This document shows, piece by piece, positions 16,511 to 25,394 of a DNA stretch of 64,000 nt; positions within the stretch are counted from its first letter, which is position 1, and each line of letters starts with the position of its first letter. The notes under the pieces are model-generated. The model was not told the origin of the DNA, searched no databases, and was given only the letters and a program-made list of their open reading frames with translations. The stretch covers positions 1 through 64,000 of the forward strand of contig JBPOHS010000017.1 in NCBI GenBank assembly GCA_052035295.1, in the 5' to 3' direction. This DNA comes from HdN1 sp052035295 (GTDB taxonomy: Bacteria > Pseudomonadota > Gammaproteobacteria > Pseudomonadales > Ketobacteraceae). The position numbers were made by a program, and so were the translations under genes.

Positions 16511-17782
16511 ATGCCGTTCAAGACCATATCTGTTATTGGGCTGGGCTATATTGGCTTGCCGACAGCCGCCGTGTTCGCCTCGCGTAAGGTCAAGGTGGTG
16601 GGTGTAGATGTCAATCAGCATGCAGTTGACACCATTAACCGCGGTGAGATCCATATTGTGGAGCCTGATTTGGATATGGTGGTGCACGCTGCGGTGACGG
16701 AAGGCTACCTGAGAGCCACCACCACACCGGAAGCCGCGGAAGCTTTTTTGATTGCCGTACCAACCCCCTTCAAGGGAGCTAACCACGAACCCGATCTCAG
16801 TTACATCGAGGCTGCCAGCAAAGCGATTGCTTCTGTCTTGAAAAAGGGTGACCTCGTTATTCTCGAATCTACCTCACCGGTGGGAGCGACAGAACAAATG
16901 GCGGAATGGCTCGCTGCAGAGCGTCCCGACTTGAGTTTCCCGCAGATGGCAGGAGAGCAATCCGACATTCGAATCGCACATTGCCCGGAGCGCGTATTGC
17001 CGGGGCATGTCCTTCGAGAGCTAGTGCAGAATGATCGTGTCATTGGCGGAATGACCCAAAAGTGCTCGGAGTTGGCCTGTACGCTCTACAAAAAATTTGT
17101 ACAGGGCGAATGTGTTGTCACTAATGCACGCACAGCTGAAATGGCGAAACTGACTGAAAATAGTTTTCGGGATGTCAACATTGCGTTTGCCAATGAGTTG
17201 TCGATGATCTGCGATGAGCTGGATATCGACGTATGGGAATTGATTGCGCTTGCGAATCGACATCCGCGCGTCAACATCCTGCAGCCTGGTCCAGGTGTTG
17301 GTGGACACTGCATTGCAGTAGATCCGTGGTTTATTGTCAGCAAGACGCCTGAGCAAGCTCGTTTGATTCGCATGGCGCGTGAAGTAAATGACGGCAAGCC
17401 TGAGTGGGTCATCGAGAAGGTCAAGGTCGCTATTGCCGACCACTTGCTCGCGAACCCTGGCAAGACGGCTGCAGACGTCTATATCGCCTGCTTTGGACTT
17501 GCCTTCAAGCCGGATATCGATGATCTGCGTGAGAGTCCAGCCATGGGCATTGCGCTGGCGCTGGCCAATCAGTTGGTTGCTACACTGATGGCGGTTGAAC
17601 CGAATATCAGCGTCCTTCCCCGAAAGATCGAGGCCGCTGGGGTGCAGCTCGTGACTCAAGATGAGGCCATCGAGCGTGCAGATATTGTTGTCCTTCTGGT
17701 GGACCATGAGCCATTTCGTGCAATCAGGCCGGTTTTCTCTGCAGGGCAGCGAGTGATTGATACTAAGGGCATTTGGACTTAG
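16511..17782 (+). CDS. wecC: UDP-N-acetyl-D-mannosamine dehydrogenase
   Basis: NAD-dependent four-electron oxidation of UDP-ManNAc to UDP-ManNAcA. ATG 16511 gives 423 residues and begins just before the Rossmann motif (SVIGLGYIGLPTAAVFAS); upstream in-frame codons overlap wecB. The catalytic cysteine is in PGPGVGGHCIAVDPWF, and EMAKLTENSFRDVNIAFANE is the helix typical of the UDP-sugar dehydrogenase family. A UDP-GlcNAc dehydrogenase (WbpA-like) is an alternative, but pairing with wecB favours ManNAcA. Confidence 0.94.
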   Translation: MPFKTISVIGLGYIGLPTAAVFASRKVKVVGVDVNQHAVDTINRGEIHIVEPDLDMVVHAAVTEGYLRATTTPEAAEAFLIAVPTPFKGANHEPDLSYIEAASKAIASVLKKGDLVILESTSPVGATEQMAEWLAAERPDLSFPQMAGEQSDIRIAHCPERVLPGHVLRELVQNDRVIGGMTQKCSELACTLYKKFVQGECVVTNARTAEMAKLTENSFRDVNIAFANELSMICDELDIDVWELIALANRHPRVNILQPGPGVGGHCIAVDPWFIVSKTPEQARLIRMAREVNDGKPEWVIEKVKVAIADHLLANPGKTAADVYIACFGLAFKPDIDDLRESPAMGIALALANQLVATLMAVEPNISVLPRKIEAAGVQLVTQDEAIERADIVVLLVDHEPFRAIRPVFSAGQRVIDTKGIWT

Positions 17783-17869
17783 TCCAATCACGTGCCTCCA
17801 TTTGCATCTTTGTTATGGCCGTTGGCGTGGCTGCGGTCGATACCCTTGGTTGTTCAGTGAGATTTTTGA

Positions 17870-19657
17870 ATGTCTGCGCCGATGGCACCGAAAAAGTTGT
17901 TCAAGCGGCTTTTGTGGGGCGTTCGCTGGCGCGCCAAAAAATACCTCCCTAATGCCGTGTCCCGGGTGCGCAGATGGACTGGGCGCAATCCTGACGTATT
18001 CGGAGGGCGATTCAAGGTCGTGCTGGCTGCTTATGAGACACAAGGAGTTGCTGCTGCGTGCGAACTCGTCGACGCTCTGGGTGATATGGTGTCGCGCGGA
18101 ACAGCTTACCATCTGATGGCGAGAAGAGAGCTTGGCGTCAACGTGGTTCAAGCGGCTTCCTTGGCCGCCAAGTCATTGGAGTGTGATCGATGTCACAAAA
18201 ACCGCTTGAGAAACTGCATGACGCTCTGGGATGCTGGAAATATCGACGACGCCCGCAGCCTGTTGCTTTCCTTGCCGGAGGAACTGCTCAATCCTGCTGA
18301 ACAGGAAAAGGCACTGCAAATCATGGGGGCGTACAGCCTCTACAATCAGTTGCCTGACGTTTCTCGTACCGCGCGATCCTACCCCTCCTACGAGGTTGAC
18401 CCACATTGTGTGCTCTATGTAGCTTCGAGCTCCAGGCCATACCACACGACGGGTTATACGACCCGCACCCATCATCTCCTTGAGTCACTCACACGTCAGG
18501 GGTGGAAAGTTCATTGTGTGACGCGTCCCGGGTACCCCTATGACCGTCCCGATGCTCGCAGCCTCGAGCTTGCTGCACTCAACGTGATTGATGGCGTTCC
18601 GTACGAGAGATTGCCAGGGAAGCATAGGCGACAGGTGTCCTATGAGCAGTATCTCCTCGGTGCGGCAGAACAATTGGAGCAGGCTGCTCGTCGCCTGCGC
18701 CCGGCGCTGATTCATGCCGCGTCGAATTATGAGGCTGCATTACCCGCCTTGATCGCTGCCCGTCGACTGGGGCTGCCATTTTGTTACGAAGTTCGTGGCC
18801 TTTGGGAGTTCACGGCAGCGTCAAAAAAGGCTGGGTGGGAGCAAACTCAGCGCTTCGAACTTGATCGCCGACTCGAATCCCTTACGGCAGCGAATGCCGA
18901 TCGTGTGTTTACCCTCACCAACGCGCTGGCGACCGAGCTGGTGAACAGGGGGGTGGATGCAGGTTTGATCGATCTCTTGCCTAACGCAGTCAATCTTTCG
19001 TTTTTCAAACGCAGGGATCCGGATAAAGCACTGGCCTCTCAGCTGGGCCTTCGGGCAGATACGTTCGTGTGTGGCTATATTGGATCGGTGGTCAAATATG
19101 AAGGGTTGGACGATTTGGTCAGCGCAATGCCAGCCTTGATTCGCAAAGTGCCCGACTGCAAACTCCTGATCGTGGGGGACGGCGATGTGCTCATCGAATT
19201 GAAGGAGCTTGCTTCTCGACTCGGTGTGAGCAATTACGTTGAATTTACGGGCAAAGTTCCACACGCTGAGATTGCTCGTTATTTTTCCCTGCTAACTACC
19301 ATCGCCCTCCCACGAAAGCCTTATACCGTTTGCAAGCTGGTTTCGCCATTGAAGCCGTTCGAGGCCATGGCCATGGGGGTCCCACTCGTTGTGTCGGATG
19401 TTGATGCGCTTGGGGAAATATTCGAACATGGTGAAACTGCGCTACTGCATGCGGCCGGTGATAGTGATTCGTTGGCTGAGTGTTTGATTCAGTTGGCGGA
19501 GAGCTCTACGCTCTGCCAGCATCTTGTGAAGAACGCATTTGCACAGGTGAGCCGCGAAAGCCAGTGGCATCAAGTGCTTCGTCCGTTGACCGATTTTTAT
19601 GCGTACAAGGGGGTTGTGCGCGTGTCGGAAGGGTTGGCGCAAGGGCAGGTGTATTAG
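17870..19657 (+). CDS. Family 4 glycosyltransferase with N-terminal helical extension
   Basis: 595 residues, about 200 longer than a plain GT4 enzyme. Residues 1 to about 175 are basic then helical (RRLLWGVRWRAKKYL-like start; SLAAKSLECDRCHKN) and may be a TPR-like or membrane-associated module. The GT-B domains follow: acceptor-side loop with a GYTTRTHHLLESL segment, then the donor domain with VCGYIGSVVKYEGLDDLV, LLIVGDGDV and the GT4 EX7E-type segment PFEAMAMGVPLVVSDVDALGE. It probably adds one sugar to the island's lipid-linked repeat unit. Donor and linkage are not predictable. Confidence 0.88.
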   Translation: MSAPMAPKKLFKRLLWGVRWRAKKYLPNAVSRVRRWTGRNPDVFGGRFKVVLAAYETQGVAAACELVDALGDMVSRGTAYHLMARRELGVNVVQAASLAAKSLECDRCHKNRLRNCMTLWDAGNIDDARSLLLSLPEELLNPAEQEKALQIMGAYSLYNQLPDVSRTARSYPSYEVDPHCVLYVASSSRPYHTTGYTTRTHHLLESLTRQGWKVHCVTRPGYPYDRPDARSLELAALNVIDGVPYERLPGKHRRQVSYEQYLLGAAEQLEQAARRLRPALIHAASNYEAALPALIAARRLGLPFCYEVRGLWEFTAASKKAGWEQTQRFELDRRLESLTAANADRVFTLTNALATELVNRGVDAGLIDLLPNAVNLSFFKRRDPDKALASQLGLRADTFVCGYIGSVVKYEGLDDLVSAMPALIRKVPDCKLLIVGDGDVLIELKELASRLGVSNYVEFTGKVPHAEIARYFSLLTTIALPRKPYTVCKLVSPLKPFEAMAMGVPLVVSDVDALGEIFEHGETALLHAAGDSDSLAECLIQLAESSTLCQHLVKNAFAQVSRESQWHQVLRPLTDFYAYKGVVRVSEGLAQGQVY

Positions 19658-20418
19658 CATTCGTAGAATAGTAGCGCCATCCAGGCGGGGGGCGGTTCAT
19701 TCTTGGGATGTCGTTAAAAATCAGTCGAATCAGGAGTCAGCTCAAAGAATTCGAGATGTAGTACAGGCAATCATTACTTATTTTACTGAATTGATATTTC
19801 CGAGCATGCGCTGCTAATCAGTGCGGGAAAAACTAGATTTCCAGTTTGCTCAATCACCTTTGACTATTCCGAATTCCGTTGGGCGAGAATTCGTCTAACA
19901 GTCACTTTTTGTCGGGGGTGCGGAAGCAATGCATTATTTTTGGTGCGCTGATCAATTTGGTAAGAATTCATTTGCTAATAAGGGTGGTCGTCAATATCGG
20001 CATTTATCTCGTTGTGGTTGGTGATGGTGGGGAGCCCAATTCGCTGAATAGATTGGCGAACGAGATCTCCACCCTTGCACAATTGATCTTTCGCGGCCTC
20101 TGCGGTCTTGCTGTTTTGCGGCAGCGGTAGTTTGATTCCCTCTGTTGTGGTTTGCCTAGTGAGATTGAATCTGTCGGCATTGCGTATCTGGAAGCCATCG
20201 CTTGGGGGAATTCCTGTAGTTGGCTTCTCGCCGGCTCTAGTTGAAGTGCGGTTCGGTGTCTCCGTTGGTGTTTGCGTCGATAGGGCGTGGATTTGACCGC
20301 AATGGTGAATGCTGTTAAGGACGTCCTAGCCAAAGAGTATGATGCAGCCCATTTTCGACAGCCGGTACTTTCATAGATCAGTTGCAACTCTATTTCATAA
20401 TACGGGGAAAGGTATCTA
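19658..20418. other. Gene-poor 761-base stretch inside the island
   Basis: Only short reading frames occur, for example about 83 codons at 19879-20130 and a 24-codon frame at 20302-20376, none with recognisable motifs or good ribosome sites. Base composition is AT-leaning like the island. The stretch sits between an intact glycosyltransferase and a broken heparinase-family gene, so a decayed gene is likely, but I cannot identify it. Confidence 0.5.
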
Positions 20419-21983
20419 ATGTGGGATTATGAGTTGCTGACAAGCGTTGCTTCGAAGCACTTTGTTTCTCAAGCACGGAACGCGCTGGAATATGGGTGGG
20501 CGCGCAGTGATTATCCGTTGGTGCACTTTGATCGGCCAATTCCTTGGTCGCTAACTGATAATTTGCTGCGGTCATGGAATTTTTGTATTCACTGTTGGGA
20601 TATGCTTGATCTCATTCTTGCTGCATATAGTGAAAAGCAACAGATGGATCTGCTGACGCCTTGCGTTGGCATCGCCCTCGACTGGTCTTCTCGCTACGGT
20701 TTGAAAGCTTCGGCTCATGCAGATTCACCTTTTGCTTGGTACGATATGGCAGTAGGGCTGCGCGCATATCGTCTCGCTTATCTGCTCGATGCCGCTAGGT
20801 CTGCCAACTTACTGAGTGAGCATGATGATGCCCTCCTTTGGTCAACTTTGCTCGAGCACCAGGAATATCTCTTTCAGGACGGGAACATCGCCTTTCACAA
20901 TAACCATGGGTATTACCAGGTCGCGGGCCAGCTTGCGATGGGGCGACGATTCAGTAGCTGTTCAACCCCCATGGCGCAAGCTTTTGTGCAGGGTAAAGAG
21001 CGTCTACGCACCATGCTGTCGCTGCAATTTGCTGTTGATGGTGTGCATCGTGAGCACTCTCCCGATTACCACCTGATGGTTTTCGAAACGTTGAGCGGAT
21101 TGATGGCCTCGGGGTTGGTTGAAGATCAAGACACTATAGTGTTAGCCCAACGGATTGAAGAGGCCTTGGCTTGGTTTGTCATGCCGAATCAGCGACTGGT
21201 CAATTTTGGGGATTCTGATTATCGCGACATTTCCATGCGGGATGGCGATGCGTTGCGTAAGTGGATGACGCCCGCCATGCGCTGGCAGTCATCGGGTGGA
21301 AAAGTTGGTGAGAATTGGGTTTCTGGTCTCAAGCGTTTTGAGTCGGGTGGCTATTTTATTTATCGTCAGCCTACGTCTTGCTTTGATGAACCCGCGGCCT
21401 ATGTGGCCCAAACCGCTGCGTTTCATTCTCGTACTCATAAGCATGCCGATGATCTTTCCTTCGTGTGGTACGACAGGCGCGGCTTCTGATTTTAATGCCA
21501 GGGCAATGGTTGATTGTATTTGATTGGTTTCATGACAACCTTGGTCATACCCACGACGTAAAGCAGTGGTTTCACTTGGCTGATGTCTGGAAGCTTTCCC
21601 GGAATCAAAGCAGCTATCGCGCGGTTTCTGGCGCTACCAGCGATGTGTTGTCGATTGCATCACTGTTACCGGGAGCGATCGCTTCACGCCCCTTATTGGG
21701 CGATTCCGACCCACAGCTTCAGGGGTGGTGGTCGCCCTCTGAGCGTCAGCTGCTGCCGAATTTTGCGTTCAGTTATGATCAAAACGGGGTCGCGACTGGC
21801 GCTTTTGCCACTTTGTTCAGTTTTGCTACCGATTTGCAGCCGGATCTGGCTCGTTCTCGTGTCAATGCGTCTGGCAGGCGTTCCAGGCTTCGCTGGAGGG
21901 ATAAGAGCCAGGAGCACCTGTTGGACATTGAGAGAGCGGCCGAAGGAGAATTGTCGGTACACTATCAGTCAAAAGGTGTTTGA
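20419..21983 (+). pseudogene. Heparinase II/III-family protein, disrupted by internal deletion and frameshift
   Basis: The first part (20419-21489, 356 residues) has the helical toroid domain with FHNNHGYYQVAGQL and REHSPDYHLMVFETL and ends in the catalytic-region motif HSRTHKHADDLSFVWYDRRGF, then TGA. The tail continues in another frame (from about 21470 to 21983) with RLLILMPGQWLIVFDWFHDN and VKQWFHLADVWKLS, which belongs to the same family's beta-sandwich. The segment normally between them, about 80-100 residues with the R..HNTV motif, is missing. So this is a deletion with frameshift, not a simple slip. The intact protein would be a polysaccharide lyase tied to the island's polymer. Start ATG 20419 has GGGGAAAGG upstream. 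Confidence 0.85.
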
Positions 21984-22197
21984 TTGATAGGATTGGGGCC
22001 TTGGGGTTGAGGAAAGTTGCTCGCATACCTTTGCTGAAAGTCTATTCACTCGGTGTGTGGTCCCATACAATGCGCCATCACATTCTCTGTGACCACGACA
22101 TGTTCGCCTTGAAGTGCCGTGGGCGGTGAGTTTTATCGTATGACAGGTGTTTATTCTGGGGCACGCGGCGCGGAACGTCCCGTGCTAGGGGACCATA

Positions 22198-24078
22198 TTG
22201 ATTTCACGCAGTTTTGCTCTTCTGGGGTGGCTTTATAAATTTTTTCGCCGATTGATACTCGCGGCGCCCTTGCAGGCGCCCACCGCTGTAGCGGTGTCGC
22301 TGTGTTCCCAGTTGCTGCAGATCATTGCCTTTCTTTTGCCGCTCAAAGTCATGATTCTGCTTGGGACGCCGGATGTCCCCAAGTATTTTCCTCGCATGTT
22401 CGTTGGATTTGAGCGGGACAAACTCATTTTGCTTTTGGCGGGTGCAGCTCTCTTGCTGTATGCAGCCCACTTGCTGATGGATTTTTGGGGTGTCTGGTTG
22501 ATGCGCAGCGGCAGTGTACGGTTGATTCGCAACTTGAAGGAGGGCAAAGCTCTTGTCAAACAGCATCGGGTCGCGCAGAGCTTCTTTCAGGGATTCCTGA
22601 CGATATCTTGTGGGCTGCTGTTTACCTTGGGGGTAATGATCTTTCTGGGGATATTCCACGTTCTATTGTTGGTGCTGGTGGTGGCTTACGTCCTCTTCAG
22701 TTTATTTATCCTTGCTCTTGTGTATCCCCGCTTGCCAGACCAACCAGGTGGAATGACCAGTCCGCTGTTTACGCGAATTGTCGACATGGTCTCGGCATTT
22801 GGGTTTCTTCTGGTCTTTGGCTTTTTGGTAATGGACTTCCTTTACGGGGCTGCCGAAGGGTTACTGTTGGGTATTCTCACGTTGCTCCTGTGTCGGCATA
22901 TGTTCAGCCGTCTGTCTATGGCGTTAAAGGTTATAGAGCGCATCTATGGCCATCGTGAAAACCTACTGAAACTTTCAGTCGAACAGCCGGTACCAGGTGT
23001 GAAGGAAGTCCAGGGCATCGTTCGCAAGTCGAATGATGCCCGATCACCTGGAAATTTTACCAATGTAGTCGTGGAAAAAGAGGGTTGTTTTGCCTCGGGT
23101 CATGAGACTCAGAGGATCCTTTTGGGGGATGTACAGGATATTGCGGTGCCGGATGTGCAAAACGTGCGGAATCGGTTCACTTTTTGGCACGTATTGGCAA
23201 AGGACTACTGCAACGATTGGTTAATGGAGACCCTGGAGGCAGCCGGTGTTTTCCTGCCTGTAATTGATATCGCCGACTCTAGCGAAGAATATCGAGGCCA
23301 ACAAATGCTTCGGGTGCTCTGTGCCAGGCCAGCGTCAGACGCCGCGTGCTTTCTCTTTTGCATGTTCAATAGCAAACAAACCAAGCAAGTCGACCGTGCC
23401 GCCAAGTTGTTGCAGACGTACACGGGGGCTTCTGCTCCAAAACTCCTGCAAGTTTCGGAACGCCACGGGTTTGGCGCGCATTTGTATGAGTGGCCCGAGG
23501 ATGCACATCTGGTATCAGATCATTCATCGATCCTTGCTTGTCGAGAACAGGTGTTTATCGAAGCATCTGCTTGGCAAGTTCCCCAGACGCTGGCATGCTC
23601 CCAGCGCTCGAAGACGCTCATTGATCGGTGTGATGACTCATTGTGGGCACGATGCCGCGCATTTTCGCATTGGATGGATGATGATACCCGCCGACTCATC
23701 GGTTCTTTTTCTAGTGACCCTCATCGTCTGCGAGACGCGCTCCGGTGCCTACCTTTAAAAGTATATAACCCGGAGATCGACGAGGGCTGTGTATATTTGA
23801 CGGGAAGAACATACAAGGTCACCCGTTGGAGTCGTTGGACACTTGAACCCCTAGGAAGTGGGTGGCCCCTCGAACTTGGGTTGGAACGCCTGGATCAGGC
23901 GTTTGCATGTGCTGCAAAAGACTGTGAATTATTGGAGTCGCTGTCCGTGCAACCAGTGAGATTAGCCGCACTGACGTTTGCATTTGAGGCTCTGTGCGAA
24001 CAAGGCGCTTATAGTAAGGCGTTCCCGTTTTTGGGCCAGATTCGCGGCATTCTCGATGCCATGGATTCGTCGGCGTAA
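22198..24078 (+). CDS. Unknown polysaccharide-cluster membrane protein: ABC-exporter-like membrane half plus soluble, possibly kinase-like half
   Basis: 626 residues from TTG 22198, with AGGGG upstream; the next in-frame Met is about 50 residues in and would cut the first membrane helix. Residues 1 to about 260 have roughly six hydrophobic helices (IIAFLLPLKVMILLG, LILLLAGAALLLYAAHLLM, FLTISCGLLFTLGVMIFLG and others) spaced like an ABC-exporter membrane domain. There is no Walker A or ABC signature afterwards. Residues about 350-626 form a soluble domain; ACFLFCMFNSKQTK, LYEWPEDAHLV and TRWSRWTLEPLGSGWP loosely recall N-lobe strands and the D-W-x-x-x-x-L-x-P segment of aminoglycoside-kinase folds, but a clear HxD catalytic loop is not visible. 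No function assigned. Confidence 0.8.
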   Translation: MISRSFALLGWLYKFFRRLILAAPLQAPTAVAVSLCSQLLQIIAFLLPLKVMILLGTPDVPKYFPRMFVGFERDKLILLLAGAALLLYAAHLLMDFWGVWLMRSGSVRLIRNLKEGKALVKQHRVAQSFFQGFLTISCGLLFTLGVMIFLGIFHVLLLVLVVAYVLFSLFILALVYPRLPDQPGGMTSPLFTRIVDMVSAFGFLLVFGFLVMDFLYGAAEGLLLGILTLLLCRHMFSRLSMALKVIERIYGHRENLLKLSVEQPVPGVKEVQGIVRKSNDARSPGNFTNVVVEKEGCFASGHETQRILLGDVQDIAVPDVQNVRNRFTFWHVLAKDYCNDWLMETLEAAGVFLPVIDIADSSEEYRGQQMLRVLCARPASDAACFLFCMFNSKQTKQVDRAAKLLQTYTGASAPKLLQVSERHGFGAHLYEWPEDAHLVSDHSSILACREQVFIEASAWQVPQTLACSQRSKTLIDRCDDSLWARCRAFSHWMDDDTRRLIGSFSSDPHRLRDALRCLPLKVYNPEIDEGCVYLTGRTYKVTRWSRWTLEPLGSGWPLELGLERLDQAFACAAKDCELLESLSVQPVRLAALTFAFEALCEQGAYSKAFPFLGQIRGILDAMDSSA

Positions 24079-24155
24079 TCAGGTTTTTACTGCTCAGAGA
24101 AGTGGCTTTGGTCTTCTGTCTTGGCCATGAATCGTCATGGTGTCTTGGAGGTTGT

Positions 24156-25370
24156 GTGGCGAAAATCGCAATGGTTGTTTGGAACGAGTTTCGCAATGAT
24201 GCTCGCGTAATGAAAGAGGCGGAGAGCCTGACGGCTGCAGGCCATTCTGTTACGGTGCATGCCCTGCACACGCCGGGCGTTACCCAGGAACGGGAAGTTG
24301 TCTCAAACGGCATCGCTGTCGCTCGGGTGGCGCGCAGCCCTTTTTGGAAACTACGCAAGGGCTCGGGAAAATCGTCAGCTTCTTCCTCATCAACCGCAAC
24401 GGGAAGCATCGGGCATATGAATCCGTTGGTGCAAGTGTTGCGCATTTTTGCGCGTCTTTGGACTCACGCTGCATTAATCTGGCACATGGTCCGTTTGCGG
24501 CCGGATGTGATTCATGCGCATGACGTCAATACGCTGCCAACCGGATGGTTGGCGGCCTGCCTGGCGAACGCAAAGCTGGTTTACGATGCACACGAAATCA
24601 GTACCAGTCGCGAGGGGTATTCAAGTTTTCGGAAATTGGTCGCTGCGGTGGAACGGACTCTGATGCCTCGCGCCGATGGCACCATCACTACCACGGAGGC
24701 GCGCGCCAAGTTTTTTGCGCGTGCCTATAGAATTGATAGGCCCGTGATACTGCAGAATCGACCGCGTAAACAATCTCCAAAAAATACCGGCCGTATCCGT
24801 CAGGAATTGGATCTGACCGAGCCTTGGCCGATCGTGGTTTATCAGGGAGGGGTGCAGCAGGGCCGGGGGCTGGAACGCCTGGCCAGCATTGCCGTAGATG
24901 TACCCAATGCCTACTTCGTGTTTATTGGTGGTGGCCGCCTGGATTCCAGTCTCAGGAAAATCACGAAAGATCTCAATCTGGAAGCGCGGGTACGTTTTAT
25001 TCCCACCGTTCCGCTCGTGGACCTTCCATCTTACACGGCTTCTGCAGATATTGGTGTCCAACCGATTGAGAACACTTGCCTGAACCATTACACCACCGAT
25101 TCCAACAAGTTGTTTGAATACGTTCAGGCCGGGTTACCGGTCATAGCATCTGACTTGCCCGAGATTCGGCGCATCGTGCGTCGTTACGACCTAGGGTTAT
25201 TGGTTCCGGCTGGGGAAAGCACGGCACTGTCAACCGCGTTACGTCGGATGGTAGACGATGTCCAGTTACGTCAGCATTATGCGGCGCAATCACGATTGGC
25301 GGCAAACGATCTCAGCTGGGAGGTTCAGGAGCATTTGTTGGTGGACCTCTACGCACAAATATTGAAATAA
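24156..25370 (+). CDS. Family 4 glycosyltransferase
   Basis: 404 residues. The start is GTG 24156, four bases after GGAGG, giving the usual N-terminal strand MAKIAMVVWNEFRNDARVMK; in-frame codons further upstream lack a ribosome site. GT-B fold: VIHAHDVNTLPTGWLAACL in the acceptor domain, then IVVYQGGVQQGRGLERL, YFVFIGGGRLD and the donor-site motif NKLFEYVQAGLPVIASDLPEI. It belongs to the island's glycan assembly set. Donor sugar unknown. Confidence 0.9.
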   Translation: MAKIAMVVWNEFRNDARVMKEAESLTAAGHSVTVHALHTPGVTQEREVVSNGIAVARVARSPFWKLRKGSGKSSASSSSTATGSIGHMNPLVQVLRIFARLWTHAALIWHMVRLRPDVIHAHDVNTLPTGWLAACLANAKLVYDAHEISTSREGYSSFRKLVAAVERTLMPRADGTITTTEARAKFFARAYRIDRPVILQNRPRKQSPKNTGRIRQELDLTEPWPIVVYQGGVQQGRGLERLASIAVDVPNAYFVFIGGGRLDSSLRKITKDLNLEARVRFIPTVPLVDLPSYTASADIGVQPIENTCLNHYTTDSNKLFEYVQAGLPVIASDLPEIRRIVRRYDLGLLVPAGESTALSTALRRMVDDVQLRQHYAAQSRLAANDLSWEVQEHLLVDLYAQILK

Positions 25371-25394
25371 ACCGGATTCTAAGACGAAAGGTTC

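Noticed and set aside
19879..20130. An 83-codon frame in the island gap as a gene.
   Set aside because: No ribosome site, no recognisable motif and unusual residue composition; treated as chance.
22198..24078. Reading the 626-residue protein as a full ABC transporter.
   Set aside because: No Walker A, Walker B or LSGGQ-type signature occurs after the membrane half.
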